NCBI RefSeq assembly: GCF_024448935.1
Contig: NZ_JAMOIE010000008.1
Location: 22,826 to 86,825, forward strand
DNA: 64,000 nucleotides
From: Stutzerimonas stutzeri
GTDB lineage: Bacteria > Pseudomonadota > Gammaproteobacteria > Pseudomonadales > Pseudomonadaceae
Direction of reading: 5' to 3'
Below the pieces are notes generated by a model. That model did no database searches. It was not told where the DNA came from and saw nothing but the letters and a program-made list of their open reading frames with translations. Below, piece after piece: positions 49,909-58,688 of the stretch (position 1 is its first letter; every line of letters starts with the position of its first letter). A program made the position numbers and the translations under genes.

Positions 49909-50397
49909 ATGAAGAACCGAGTGATTGCTGGCTCTCTGCTTGTCGCTACGTTGTTGTCCGGGTGCGCTGGGACTGGCCGTGGTGGCGACAAGAGCTACAG
50001 CGACGACCCCGCTTACCAGAAGCTCCAGGAAACAGCGAAGAACATCCAGCAGTCGCTCACGCAGCTTGCTGAAGCTGAGCAGTACGAGAAGATGAAGAAC
50101 CGGCCTTCGCAGCCGCGGATCTATGCTCAGATCCGCGGCATGGAGCAGGTCGTGACCATGCCCTGGCACGGCTCTCTCGAACAGGCGGTGAGCAAGCTCG
50201 CATCGTTCTCCGGCTACGAAGTGAAGTTCATGGGTAAACCGCCGGCTGTTCCGATCCTTGTGCAGATCGGCGAGTCCCCCGCGAGCATTTCTGACCATCT
50301 GCGTAACGTCGGCATCCAGGCCGGTGTGCGTGCGGACATCGTAGTGAATCCTTCGCTTCGTGTTGTGGAAGTGAGGTACACCGATGGCGCCGTTTAA
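49909..50397 (+). CDS. traH: TraH/DotD outer-membrane lipoprotein
   Basis: A 162-residue lipoprotein: lipobox LLSGC with Cys19, a helical stretch then a small alpha/beta domain (ASFSGYEVKFMGKPPAVPIL) resembling secretin N0-like folds, as known for DotD. With DotC it places DotH in the outer membrane. GAGCAG precedes the ATG. It heads the long rightward operon, and its gene overlaps the next by 14 bases. Confidence 0.8.
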   Translation: MKNRVIAGSLLVATLLSGCAGTGRGGDKSYSDDPAYQKLQETAKNIQQSLTQLAEAEQYEKMKNRPSQPRIYAQIRGMEQVVTMPWHGSLEQAVSKLASFSGYEVKFMGKPPAVPILVQIGESPASISDHLRNVGIQAGVRADIVVNPSLRVVEVRYTDGAV

Positions 50398-51193
50398 GTG
50401 TGGTCTTTTGGCTGCTTGCCTGTTGGCCGCGTCTGGCGCATTCGCCGGACAGGATGCTCCGCCGCCGGACTTGTCGGGCGTCCTCACTGGAAGCACCAAT
50501 GCAGCTCATGAATCGAGTATTGAAAGCGACATTCCGGCTATCCGTCTCAGCTCGTTGAAAGAAGCGGCTTTGGGATATGGCGTTCGAAGCGGTTTGGCTC
50601 GTCGATCCTATGAGATTGGCAAAATGCTGAGTGCCAACGAGTCGCTTCTCGACGGCATTTTTAATTTTGCCGCGCTAGTTCTTGAGCGAAATGTAATGCC
50701 CCCGGTTCTGTCCTACGGTCAAGTAAGTTTGAACTTGCCTGACACCGAAACTATCCGCGTCGCTGACGCTACTTACCGCATTGAGAGCCAAGCAAGATTT
50801 GTTACTGCGCCGACTAACTGGCGCGATTACTTGCTGCACGACTTCCAATATCAAGTAGAAGTCCCGGCCACGAGCCTGTTGCCGAAAAATGACGCCGAAA
50901 AGAAAGTATGGGAGAAATATGTCTCCCAAGGCTGGGATATCGGTTTCAAACAAGCTGATGAAATATTCGGTCAGTCGTTGGCTCGCTTGGAACGAGATTA
51001 CAAAGGTATGGTTCTTTATAAGAGCCTTCTTGCCAAGGGCATGATTAGCAAGCCCTATGTTGCCGAGTCGAAGATGGGCGTTACCGGAAATGGGAACGAA
51101 ATCAATATCAATGATCGAGTTCTTCGTATTACGGCGAAGCCGCAGCTGCAAACCAATCCGGCGATCTGGAAGCCGGTGGCGGTGCCGAGATGA
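50384..51193 (+). CDS. traI: TraI/DotC outer-membrane protein
   Basis: A 269-residue exported protein with the DotC signature (IRLSSLKEAALGYGVRSGLA ... RSYEIGKML, then YLLHDFQYQ and a C-terminal YKGMVLYKSLLAKGMISKPY). DotC is normally a lipoprotein. Here LAAC at residues 9-12 is an unusually early lipobox; cleavage after AFA at 21 would give a non-lipidated protein instead. Works with TraH and TraN in the outer-membrane part of the channel. Confidence 0.8.
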   Translation: MAPFKCGLLAACLLAASGAFAGQDAPPPDLSGVLTGSTNAAHESSIESDIPAIRLSSLKEAALGYGVRSGLARRSYEIGKMLSANESLLDGIFNFAALVLERNVMPPVLSYGQVSLNLPDTETIRVADATYRIESQARFVTAPTNWRDYLLHDFQYQVEVPATSLLPKNDAEKKVWEKYVSQGWDIGFKQADEIFGQSLARLERDYKGMVLYKSLLAKGMISKPYVAESKMGVTGNGNEININDRVLRITAKPQLQTNPAIWKPVAVPR

Positions 51194-52395
51194 GCTCCGT
51201 GACCGTTGCTCGTGATCGGCTGACCGGCTATCTCATGAAAGGGGAGGCGGCTCGCTTCAACGATGCCGATTTCGACCAGGTGCTCATCCATGCAATGGAC
51301 ATGGAAGCGTCTGATGTCTACTTCAAGACTTCCCGCCCGGTGGTTGCCCGGGTGCATGGGCGACTGGTTCGCCTCACTACCAGGCCGCTGCAGCATGCTG
51401 AGGTGGTTCGTCTGGTGGTGCTGATGTACGGGGCTAACGCCGAGGTTGAACTTCGCAAGGGTACGCCGTTGGACCAGGCCTTCTCAGTGAAGGTCAACCG
51501 CGAGAAAGACTACCGTTTCCGCTGGTGTGCCACCGGCGTTCGCATTGATGGTGCTTTCGGCATCTCCGTGATCATGCGGGAGCTGAAAGAAGTTCCGCCT
51601 GCAGCGCGAGAGGAGGAGTACCACGCGGATCTCTGGCGGGCTCTGTTCCCACTGCAGGGTCTTGTCTTCATCACGGGGGAAACCGGCGCCGGCAAGACGA
51701 CGACGCTCGCCTCGTGGATTCGCAAGATCGCCGAGGATCCCGAGTCCGACACGCACATTGTCTCGTTTGAGGCGCCGATCGAGTACCGCTTGGACTCCCT
51801 GGCAACCACGTCCTGTGAGATCGACCAGTCTGACGTGCCGGCCGACGTCGCTTCGTTCGCTCTGGGAGTCGTTAACGCACTGCGTCGCGATCCAGACGTA
51901 ATCCTGGTAGGTGAGTCGCGGGACGCCGAAACCATCAAGGCGGCGGTGCTCGCAGCGCAAACGGGTCACCTCGTCCTCAGCACTCTTCATAGCAACAGCG
52001 TACAGACCACTTTCCTGCGGTTGATCCAGGCCTGCCCGGTCGAGGAGCTCTACTCGATCATGGGGGCTGTGATCGGGAACATCGAAATCATCGTCTGCCA
52101 GCGCTTGGTGCGCTCCACAGATGGTCGTCGTTGCGCTGTGCGGGAACACCTGGTGTTCAACAGCTACATCCGCAACGAGCTGCTCAAAACGGCCGCAACC
52201 AACATCTCGCTTCTGCCGTATCGCGCCGGCCAGCTGCTGGCCCAGTTCGGCCAGTCGATGTTGCAGGACGCGGAACGTCTGCACGCGGAAGGACGCATCG
52301 ATCAAACGCAGGTGGATCTGTTCCGGGCGGAGGGCGAGGCGGCCGAGGCGACCTCGCAGGCGCCGTTCGGTGTGCTGGAGGTGGCTCATGCCTAG
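51190..52395 (+). CDS. traJ: TraJ/DotB transfer ATPase
   Basis: A 401-residue VirB11/PilT-type hexameric ATPase: Walker A GETGAGKTT (about 163-171), ILVGESRDAET Walker B and the His box STLHSNSV. The AMDMEASDVYFKTSRPVVAR N-terminal domain is DotB-like. It powers substrate transfer at the inner-membrane face, together with TraU. Start overlaps traI by ATGA. Confidence 0.88.
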   Translation: MSSVTVARDRLTGYLMKGEAARFNDADFDQVLIHAMDMEASDVYFKTSRPVVARVHGRLVRLTTRPLQHAEVVRLVVLMYGANAEVELRKGTPLDQAFSVKVNREKDYRFRWCATGVRIDGAFGISVIMRELKEVPPAAREEEYHADLWRALFPLQGLVFITGETGAGKTTTLASWIRKIAEDPESDTHIVSFEAPIEYRLDSLATTSCEIDQSDVPADVASFALGVVNALRRDPDVILVGESRDAETIKAAVLAAQTGHLVLSTLHSNSVQTTFLRLIQACPVEELYSIMGAVIGNIEIIVCQRLVRSTDGRRCAVREHLVFNSYIRNELLKTAATNISLLPYRAGQLLAQFGQSMLQDAERLHAEGRIDQTQVDLFRAEGEAAEATSQAPFGVLEVAHA

Positions 52396-52657
52396 AAAAA
52401 ACGAATGGCGTAATACCGCCCTCACGGTGCGGTTCTTCATTTTCGATGCACGGGCGGCGTTCCCGTTTGCTTTGGCTCTTATGCACATTCGGCCGTGGAC
52501 GATGGGCGCAGCGCTCGCAGTGTTTGTGCTTTTCGGGGTGCTGGAGTGGCTTGGAATTTCAATGGTGGTGGCTTTACGCGCCCTGCGCAGTTGGATCGCC
52601 GGGCCGGTTCGGTACGGCGTTGCGTGGTGGCACAAGCCGCAAAGAAAAATCAAATAA
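52388..52657 (+). CDS. traK: TraK/IcmT small membrane protein
   Basis: An 89-residue protein whose N-terminal WRNTALTVRFFIFDARAAFP followed by LMHIRPWT is diagnostic of IcmT. Two hydrophobic stretches (about 26-50 and 53-63) and a basic C-terminus follow. The ATG lies within the last codons of traJ (8-base overlap). IcmT follows DotB in many I-type systems, so the order DotD-DotC-DotB-IcmT is conserved. Confidence 0.85.
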   Translation: MPRKNEWRNTALTVRFFIFDARAAFPFALALMHIRPWTMGAALAVFVLFGVLEWLGISMVVALRALRSWIAGPVRYGVAWWHKPQRKIK

Positions 52658-52664
52658 GGGGAGC

Positions 52665-53801
52665 ATGATGGCTTCGAAAAACAATTCTCCGGCCGCGGTC
52701 GGAGCTGATGATGTAGTACTCGCGGTAGTAGATGACGGCTTCCGCCAGATGAAAGGGCTGGCGAGCGACGCGCTGATCGCGCATCCATCTCTGGCCCGGG
52801 CAGGCTTCACCTTGTCCCTGATCGGCGGTGGCGACGGGGATGCAGGCTTGGGCGGCTACCAGACCAGCGGGCGCGAGTACACCGTGGATCCGCAAATCGA
52901 CGGCGAAGACACTCGCTTCGATGATTTCTCGACCAGCGAAATCAACCGCGTCCTAGTGCACCACACGCTCCATTCGCTCGGGCTTTCTGGAAAACGAGTG
53001 GTATTGGCCACCGGCCTGCCGTTTCAGTCGTTCTTTGTTGCCGGCAGCAGCGAGCCCAACCAATCCCTCATCGATCGCAAGATGGCGAACCTCTCCGAAC
53101 CCGTCGAACCGCTGGGCGGGTTGCAGCCCATCCAGATCATCCAGCAGCGGGTGACGGCACAAGGCCTGGTGGCCTACATCGACTACGTCGTCGACGACAA
53201 CGGCAATTTCAAGTCCGATGTTGAGATGGACGCTCCCGTTGCCGTTATCGACATCGGTGGGCGCACTACTGACTGTGTCACCGTCTATGGCGGCGGCAAG
53301 CTTGATCACGTGGGGTCCGGTACCGGTGTGGTGGGCATCAGCAATGTCTACGACATCATCGAGAACGAGCTCAAACGTAAGTTCGGTGCCAGCAAGATCC
53401 GCCTCTCCACGCTGGAGCACGTTGCCCGGCACCGCAACATCCGCCTCAGAGGTCTGCAGCACGATGTCGGCGACATCGTCGACGCTGCGGTAGCCGAGAT
53501 CTCGCAACAGATCATCCGCGAATCTAAGCGCCGGATTGGCGATGCCGCCGAGATGCAGGCGGTGATCCTGGTGGGCGGCGGTGCTGCTCTCATGTCCAAC
53601 TGCTTGAAAGAAGCCTTCCCGCACCTGCTCGTACCGACGCGCCCGGAGTTTTCCAACGCTCGCGGAATGCTCAAGTACCTGAAGATGGAAATCGATGTCG
53701 ATGCGCTTCTCCAGGAGCTAGCCGGGAAGTCCCCTGCAGAGCAGCAGCGGGTGAACCAGGCCCTGGAGGCAATCGCGGACTCCTCGGGGCAGGAGGCCTG
53801 A
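52665..53801 (+). CDS. ParM/Alp-like actin ATPase
   Basis: A 378-residue actin-fold protein: phosphate-1 loop AVVDDGFRQMK near residue 20, phosphate-2 DIGGRTTD (about 193-200) and the adenosine loop ILVGGGAAL near 310. Overall length and layout match plasmid StbA/ParM filaments. Unexpectedly it lies between IcmT and the pilus genes, seven bases after traK, not in a par locus. It may segregate plasmid copies or have been recruited to the transfer machine. AAGGGGAG precedes two ATGs; I use the first. Confidence 0.85.
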   Translation: MMASKNNSPAAVGADDVVLAVVDDGFRQMKGLASDALIAHPSLARAGFTLSLIGGGDGDAGLGGYQTSGREYTVDPQIDGEDTRFDDFSTSEINRVLVHHTLHSLGLSGKRVVLATGLPFQSFFVAGSSEPNQSLIDRKMANLSEPVEPLGGLQPIQIIQQRVTAQGLVAYIDYVVDDNGNFKSDVEMDAPVAVIDIGGRTTDCVTVYGGGKLDHVGSGTGVVGISNVYDIIENELKRKFGASKIRLSTLEHVARHRNIRLRGLQHDVGDIVDAAVAEISQQIIRESKRRIGDAAEMQAVILVGGGAALMSNCLKEAFPHLLVPTRPEFSNARGMLKYLKMEIDVDALLQELAGKSPAEQQRVNQALEAIADSSGQEA

Positions 53802-53804
53802 TTC

Positions 53805-54251
53805 ATGGCCAGGACGACCAGCAAGAGTTGGGAGCGTTACGGGCGGAGATTTCTTCTCCGCCTCTCCTTCAAGCGTCCTGCCGAGCTGGCTGTTATGGAT
53901 GAGTTCGATCGCCGATCAGCCGAGCTCGGTAAACCTGACAAGGAGTACCTAAAGCTGTGCCTCTCCGTGGGAAATCAAATCCTTTCGGCAAAGGCTTTAG
54001 GCTCTGTTAGTGTTGCGTTATCAAACAACGAAAGTAATAATACGCAAAAAGACGAAGTGCGATTTTCAAGCAATGAAAGTCGCGTGGAAACCACTGTTGT
54101 GGAGCAGCAGCAAGCCCAGGAGCCGGAGCCACCGAGCGTGCCCCGGAACGCTGCTCAGCAGGAGCGGGAGGCGACACCTCCACCTGCTGCCGAGCAGGGC
54201 AGGGCACCGTCCGCCAAGGGTCTCCTTGGTGGGCTCATGAGGCACGGCTAG
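53805..54251 (+). CDS. Possible ParR-like partner of the actin (148 aa)
   Basis: The first 70 residues are basic and helical (SWERYGRRFLLRLSFKRPAE ... YLKLCLSVGNQIL), like ribbon-helix-helix or StbB/ParR adaptors that link the centromere to ParM. The tail is Gln/Pro-rich and flexible, ending GLLGGLMRHG, possibly contacting the filament. It starts three bases after the actin gene, as expected for a ParM-ParR pair. No direct repeat centromere was found beside it. Confidence 0.55.
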   Translation: MARTTSKSWERYGRRFLLRLSFKRPAELAVMDEFDRRSAELGKPDKEYLKLCLSVGNQILSAKALGSVSVALSNNESNNTQKDEVRFSSNESRVETTVVEQQQAQEPEPPSVPRNAAQQEREATPPPAAEQGRAPSAKGLLGGLMRHG

Positions 54252-54278
54252 ACACAAGACATAGGGGCTTCAAGGCGG

Positions 54279-55121
54279 ATGAAAAAATTAGTTTTGATTG
54301 CAGCGGCGATGGCGATATTGCCCGTTGCTGCTCATGCGGGTTTCTTCGTCACGGAGGAGCCTCCGGTGCGACCGGCGCCGTCTCCTGCTGTGCCGGCGGC
54401 GATGAGCCGTCCTGCATCCGCTGCGGTAGCCACTGCAGCGCCGCCGACGGCCGTAATTCAGCCAGGCGCGACTACCGGCCTGTCGGTTGCATCGGTGCCG
54501 GCTGCAAACGTCGGCGGCTTTACCCTTCTGGCTGTCACCTTCGTTGGGCAGCCCTCCGGGGAGGTAGAGATTCGCCGCGGCTTCGGTCGCCAAGTGCGGA
54601 TCACCGAAGCGCTGAAGCAGATTGCGCCGGTGGGTTGGCATGGGTACCTGAAAGCGGAAATGGTTGGCCGTGTCGACAAAGGCAAATTGGTCGACTGGCG
54701 TGGTGGCCGGCGCTGGGTGGAGGTCCTCGACATTCTGGCAACCGAGCAGGGTCTCTCTGCAGAGGTCGACTGGAACAAGCGCGAGATCTTCATCGGCGAG
54801 AAACGCCCGGTGTACGCGCCGGCAACTGCTGTAGCAGCGGCCAAGGTGCCGCCCCCGCCTCCGCCGAAACCTCAGTGGGTGGCCAAGCCGGGCAGCACGC
54901 TTAAAACCTCCGTCCAGGAGTGGGGCAAAAAGGCTGGTTGGGACGTGGTGTGGAACGCCGACTACGACTACCCCATCAAGGCCTCGCTCACTTTCGAAGG
55001 GTCTTTCCTAGACGCCATTACCACGCTGTTCCGGAGCTACGAGAAGGCTGAAAAGCCGTTCTGGGTCGACGTGTACCAGAAGCAAACTCCGCCCGTCCTG
55101 GCCATCTCAGCGAGAAACTGA
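54279..55121 (+). CDS. pilL: PilL-like pilus protein with TcpQ domain
   Basis: A 280-residue exported protein: signal peptide ending AAHA, Ala/Pro-rich linker, a middle domain (RRGFGRQVRITEALKQIAPV ... DILATEQGLSAEVDWNKREI) and a C-terminal TcpQ-type domain (SVQEWGKKAGWDVVWNADYD ... SFLDAITTLFRSY) typical of PilL and related secretin partners. It would help the PilN secretin assemble in the outer membrane. Confidence 0.75.
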   Translation: MKKLVLIAAAMAILPVAAHAGFFVTEEPPVRPAPSPAVPAAMSRPASAAVATAAPPTAVIQPGATTGLSVASVPAANVGGFTLLAVTFVGQPSGEVEIRRGFGRQVRITEALKQIAPVGWHGYLKAEMVGRVDKGKLVDWRGGRRWVEVLDILATEQGLSAEVDWNKREIFIGEKRPVYAPATAVAAAKVPPPPPPKPQWVAKPGSTLKTSVQEWGKKAGWDVVWNADYDYPIKASLTFEGSFLDAITTLFRSYEKAEKPFWVDVYQKQTPPVLAISARN

Positions 55122-55123
55122 AC

Positions 55124-56815
55124 ATGAATTTGAAGCCTTTGATCGCGAGCTTCCTGCTCGTCGCCGCAAGCGGCTGCACGATCAGCAATGTCAACGACAC
55201 CATGCGCCGTGCCGAGGATGCGAGCGAGTCGGCCGAAGGCCTCGCCGCCAGTATGCGGTCGCGCCAGGATACGCCGGCAAGGCCAACCGTTCGCTACTCC
55301 GACACTCCGTGGGTATCGACTCGCCCAATCAACCTGAAGATCGACGGGATCCCGGACGCGCTTAACTGCGACATCACCTACTCGCCGACGGCCGACGTCG
55401 ACATTTTTCAGGTCGGTCAGGAGATCACAAAATGGTGTGGCATACCGGTTCGTGTCACTCCGGATGTGACCCTGACAGGCAGTAGCGCTTCTAGCTTCTC
55501 GCTGCCTCCGCTGGGCGAGCAACAGGGCTCCGCCGCCAATCCTGGCGGCGCCATGGGGCTTCCGCCGCTGCCGGCACTGCCCCAGGGGGGCTCGGCATTG
55601 GGGGCATCGTCCGGTGGCCGCAATTTGTCTATCAGCGGATTAAAGTGGAAGGGCGGCCCGGCCAAGGGGCTGCTCGATATGGCTACCGTGCGTCTGGGAC
55701 TCTCCTGGAAGTATAGCGCTGCGGAAAACCTGGTCACTATCTTCTACGTCGACACCAAGACGTTCCGCCTGTATGCAATCCCTTCGGTCACCGACATGAC
55801 TTCTGTCGTGTCTTCAGGAACCACTTCTGCTGCTGGGGTAAGCAACTCCGGTACCAGCAACTCAGGCAGTGGCGGTGGGATATCGGGCAACTCCGGCAGT
55901 TCGCAGTCCACCGGCGTCACTATCAACACTGATATCACCAAGGATATCGGAAACAGTGTTCAGTCGATGCTCACTCCGGGCGTGGGCCGAATGTCGATGT
56001 CTAGCTCCACCGGCACGATGACGGTAACGGACACGCCTGAAGTGCTTGCCCGTGTCGGCGACTTCCTGAACGGCGAAAACAGCAACATCACCAAGCAGGT
56101 CCTTCTCAACGTCAAAGTCCTGAGCGTGACCTTGACCGACAAGGATGACCTCGGCATCGACTGGAATCTGGTCTACACGGCCGTAAACGGCAAGTGGGGC
56201 ATCGGCTGGAAGAACGTCACCCAGGCGGATGCTGCAGCAGTACAAGGCTCGGTCAGCATCCTCGACACAAGCAGCCAATGGGCTGGATCGAATTTGCTGG
56301 TTAAGGCGTTGGCCCAGCAAGGTCGTGTATCGACTATTACCAGCCCATCCGTCACCACGCTGAACCTGCAGCCAGTGCCTGTCCAGGTCGCTCGCCAGAC
56401 GAGCTACCTGGCCAGCATTCAGACCACCAATACGGCTGACGTAGGTTCGACCACTTCGCTGACTCCTGGGACCGTCACGTCCGGCTTCAACATGAACCTG
56501 CTTCCCTACGTGATGCCGGGTAAAGAGCTACTGCTGCGCTACTCGATCAACCTCAGTGCGCTGAAGCAAATCCGCCAGGTCTCCAGCGGCGACAACACCA
56601 TCGAGATTCCCGAGGTCGACAACCGAATTTTCTCGCAGATGGTCAAGCTGCGGTCCGGTGAGACGTTGGTTCTTTCGGGCTTCGAGCAGTCCGTGGACAA
56701 CGGCAGCAAGGCAGGCGTTGGTAGCGCGAGCAACTGGCTGATGGGCGGTAGCCTCAAGCGTGACAACAGCAAGGACGTCATCGTCGTCCTGATCACTCCG
56801 ATCGTGGAAGGTTGA
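55124..56815 (+). CDS. pilN: PilN secretin lipoprotein
   Basis: A 563-residue secretin of the type IVb pilus: signal with cysteine at 18 (VAASGC), N-terminal N-domains, a Gly/Ser-rich insert (about 230-275, GTSNSGSGGGISGNSG), then the secretin core with VLLNVKVLSVTLTDKDDLGI, ITSPSVTTLNLQPV and the C-terminal LVLSGFEQ. It forms the outer-membrane ring through which the pilus passes. Placed two bases after pilL. Confidence 0.88.
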   Translation: MNLKPLIASFLLVAASGCTISNVNDTMRRAEDASESAEGLAASMRSRQDTPARPTVRYSDTPWVSTRPINLKIDGIPDALNCDITYSPTADVDIFQVGQEITKWCGIPVRVTPDVTLTGSSASSFSLPPLGEQQGSAANPGGAMGLPPLPALPQGGSALGASSGGRNLSISGLKWKGGPAKGLLDMATVRLGLSWKYSAAENLVTIFYVDTKTFRLYAIPSVTDMTSVVSSGTTSAAGVSNSGTSNSGSGGGISGNSGSSQSTGVTINTDITKDIGNSVQSMLTPGVGRMSMSSSTGTMTVTDTPEVLARVGDFLNGENSNITKQVLLNVKVLSVTLTDKDDLGIDWNLVYTAVNGKWGIGWKNVTQADAAAVQGSVSILDTSSQWAGSNLLVKALAQQGRVSTITSPSVTTLNLQPVPVQVARQTSYLASIQTTNTADVGSTTSLTPGTVTSGFNMNLLPYVMPGKELLLRYSINLSALKQIRQVSSGDNTIEIPEVDNRIFSQMVKLRSGETLVLSGFEQSVDNGSKAGVGSASNWLMGGSLKRDNSKDVIVVLITPIVEG

Positions 56816-56817
56816 GC

Positions 56818-58161
56818 ATGGGCCCGATGGAGGATGAGGTCATCTCGACGCCGGTCACCGTGACAACGGTGAACGGACAGAGCTTCGTCAGCGGCCTTTT
56901 CTGGCAGCCACTGAGCAAGCCGCGGGCCTACATGCAAGAGGCCCGGGAGATCGGAAAGCGCGAGAAGATGGACATCGTGGCGATTCGTCACGGGAGCATC
57001 ATCCAGGCGGGTTTCGTCTCGAAGAACGCTGGTGTGACCAAGGGCATGTACAGCCTGGCCGCTGCGCTAGCAGGAGCCTTGGGTGAGTCCTGGCTTGGCG
57101 TGTTTGCCCTTGGTGCCGAGCGCTACGCGCTGGTCGGCGTGAAAGATGGTGCGATCCTTCCGGGTTGCGACATCGTGGGTGATCAAGTCGAGATTCAGGA
57201 AAAACTGCAGATCTTCCAGGCGTTCTTTACCGACGAGAACGACAAATTCTTTTCTCCACCCGAGTTTGGGTTTTCCAACAACGAGCTCTACCTCGACAAG
57301 GTGCTGGTAGCATCCAGCCTCAAGAAAGAGTACCGGCTCAAGCAGCTGACCTTCGGCCTGACCTCGAAGGAGTGGGGCGTTGTCGGCGTACTGGGCGTCC
57401 TTGCCCTGGTCGGCGCTGTTGTGTTCTTCCAGTGGAAGGCCGCGGAAGAAAAGCGGATCCGTGAGGAACGGATCCGCATTGCAGAAGAGCAACGCCTTGA
57501 GCTGGAGCGCCTGAACGAAAAAGCCCAGCAGGAACAGTCGCTGCAGGCTCTCGAACACCCGTGGGCGAAGATGGCCGAGGTTGATGGCTTTTGGCGCGTC
57601 TGCTTTGCCCAGGTCACCAAGCTCCCTCTGGCTTTCGACGGCTGGGTGTTCCAGTCCGCCCGTTGTTCTTTCGACAAGGTCGACGTCACCTACTCGCGCA
57701 CGGGGAACGCCACGGTAGGCGATTTCATCATCGGCGCTGCCCCACGTTTTCCTGCCGCCGAGCCCGCCTTCTTCGAAGAGGGTCAGGCGGCAGCTGTACA
57801 TGTGCCTCTCGACATGGGGGTAGGCGGCGATGAGGACCTGGAGCAGATGAATCCGCTGCTGAACAGGTTCTCCTCTCATTTCCAACGTCTCGGCTTGAAG
57901 CCCGTCATCAACGAGAAGGCCACAGAAGAGCAGCGGCAGGTGATGCCCGGCGAGGATCCGAACGATCCAAACGCGCCGAAGAAGCCCGAGCCGTTCTGGC
58001 GCACGTTCACCTTCAGCTATGAGTCGCCGCGGGCGCCGAACGAAACGCTGTCTGGGCTTGCTGGTCCTGGGCTTCGACTGACCGAGATTTCGGTAAACCT
58101 CAACTTCGAATCGGCCCAACTGACCTGGAAGGTCGATGGAGAGATCTATGCCCAAAAATAA
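56818..58161 (+). CDS. pilO: PilO-family pilus assembly protein
   Basis: A 447-residue protein with the R64 PilO plan: N-terminal actin/PilM-like cytoplasmic domain (to about 175), a membrane helix (about 187-205, GVVGVLGVLALVGAVVFFQW), a charged coiled coil (KAAEEKRIREERIRIAEEQR) and a periplasmic domain. ATG at 56818 just after the pilN stop, with GGAAGG upstream. It would bridge the inner-membrane motor and the secretin. Confidence 0.8.
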   Translation: MGPMEDEVISTPVTVTTVNGQSFVSGLFWQPLSKPRAYMQEAREIGKREKMDIVAIRHGSIIQAGFVSKNAGVTKGMYSLAAALAGALGESWLGVFALGAERYALVGVKDGAILPGCDIVGDQVEIQEKLQIFQAFFTDENDKFFSPPEFGFSNNELYLDKVLVASSLKKEYRLKQLTFGLTSKEWGVVGVLGVLALVGAVVFFQWKAAEEKRIREERIRIAEEQRLELERLNEKAQQEQSLQALEHPWAKMAEVDGFWRVCFAQVTKLPLAFDGWVFQSARCSFDKVDVTYSRTGNATVGDFIIGAAPRFPAAEPAFFEEGQAAAVHVPLDMGVGGDEDLEQMNPLLNRFSSHFQRLGLKPVINEKATEEQRQVMPGEDPNDPNAPKKPEPFWRTFTFSYESPRAPNETLSGLAGPGLRLTEISVNLNFESAQLTWKVDGEIYAQK

Positions 58162-58669
58162 GATGCCTGCTGCGATCGTAATCGCAATGTTGGTCGTATC
58201 GTCCAGTGCGCTCGCTGCCGACGCAACCGTGGGCGACCTGACTCAACTGCAGGGGCAGGTGCTGCTCAAGAAAGCGCAAGTCGACCTGGCCAGGCAGGAA
58301 GATGAGCTGCGCAAGCTCAATGGCGGCAGCGCCGGCGGGGTCCCGATGGGGTTGTCGTCGGGCGGCCTCGCTGACGCAGGTACTCCATCGGTTCGATCTG
58401 TAGCGGGTGTCAACGGCAAGCTTTACGCGACGTTTGTTTATTCCTCGGGGATCACGGCCGATGCTGCAGCCGGGGAAACTATTCCCGGCGGATTCAAGGT
58501 CGTACACGTCACCGTGGACAAGGTGGAGCTGCAGAAAGGAGGTCGACGGTTCCAGGTGGGCTTCGCCTCGCACGCACCGTCGGCAGGTGTCGCTAACGGC
58601 ATGAATCCTGGGATGGGGCAGCCTGGATACGGCGTACCTCAGCCGATGCTTCCTGGCTTGAATCCGTAA
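58148..58669 (+). CDS. pilP: PilP-family pilus assembly protein
   Basis: A 173-residue exported protein: ATG at 58148 inside the end of pilO, signal peptide ending SSALA. The coiled coil TVGDLTQLQGQVLLKKAQVD is followed by LRKLNGGSAGG, a small beta domain and a Pro/Gly-rich tail, typical of R64 PilP. It probably links PilO with the secretin. Confidence 0.75.
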   Translation: MPKNKMPAAIVIAMLVVSSSALAADATVGDLTQLQGQVLLKKAQVDLARQEDELRKLNGGSAGGVPMGLSSGGLADAGTPSVRSVAGVNGKLYATFVYSSGITADAAAGETIPGGFKVVHVTVDKVELQKGGRRFQVGFASHAPSAGVANGMNPGMGQPGYGVPQPMLPGLNP

Positions 58670-58688
58670 AGGGGCACGGAGAGAGCAT

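Noticed and set aside
52131..52664. A long upstream extension in frame with the actin gene
   Set aside because: It lies in other frames of traJ and traK. The real actin start is the ATG at 52665 with a good ribosome-binding site.
57067..58155. A 362-codon minus-strand open frame
   Set aside because: Antisense to pilO, which has a full membrane plus coiled-coil plan and correct operon spacing.
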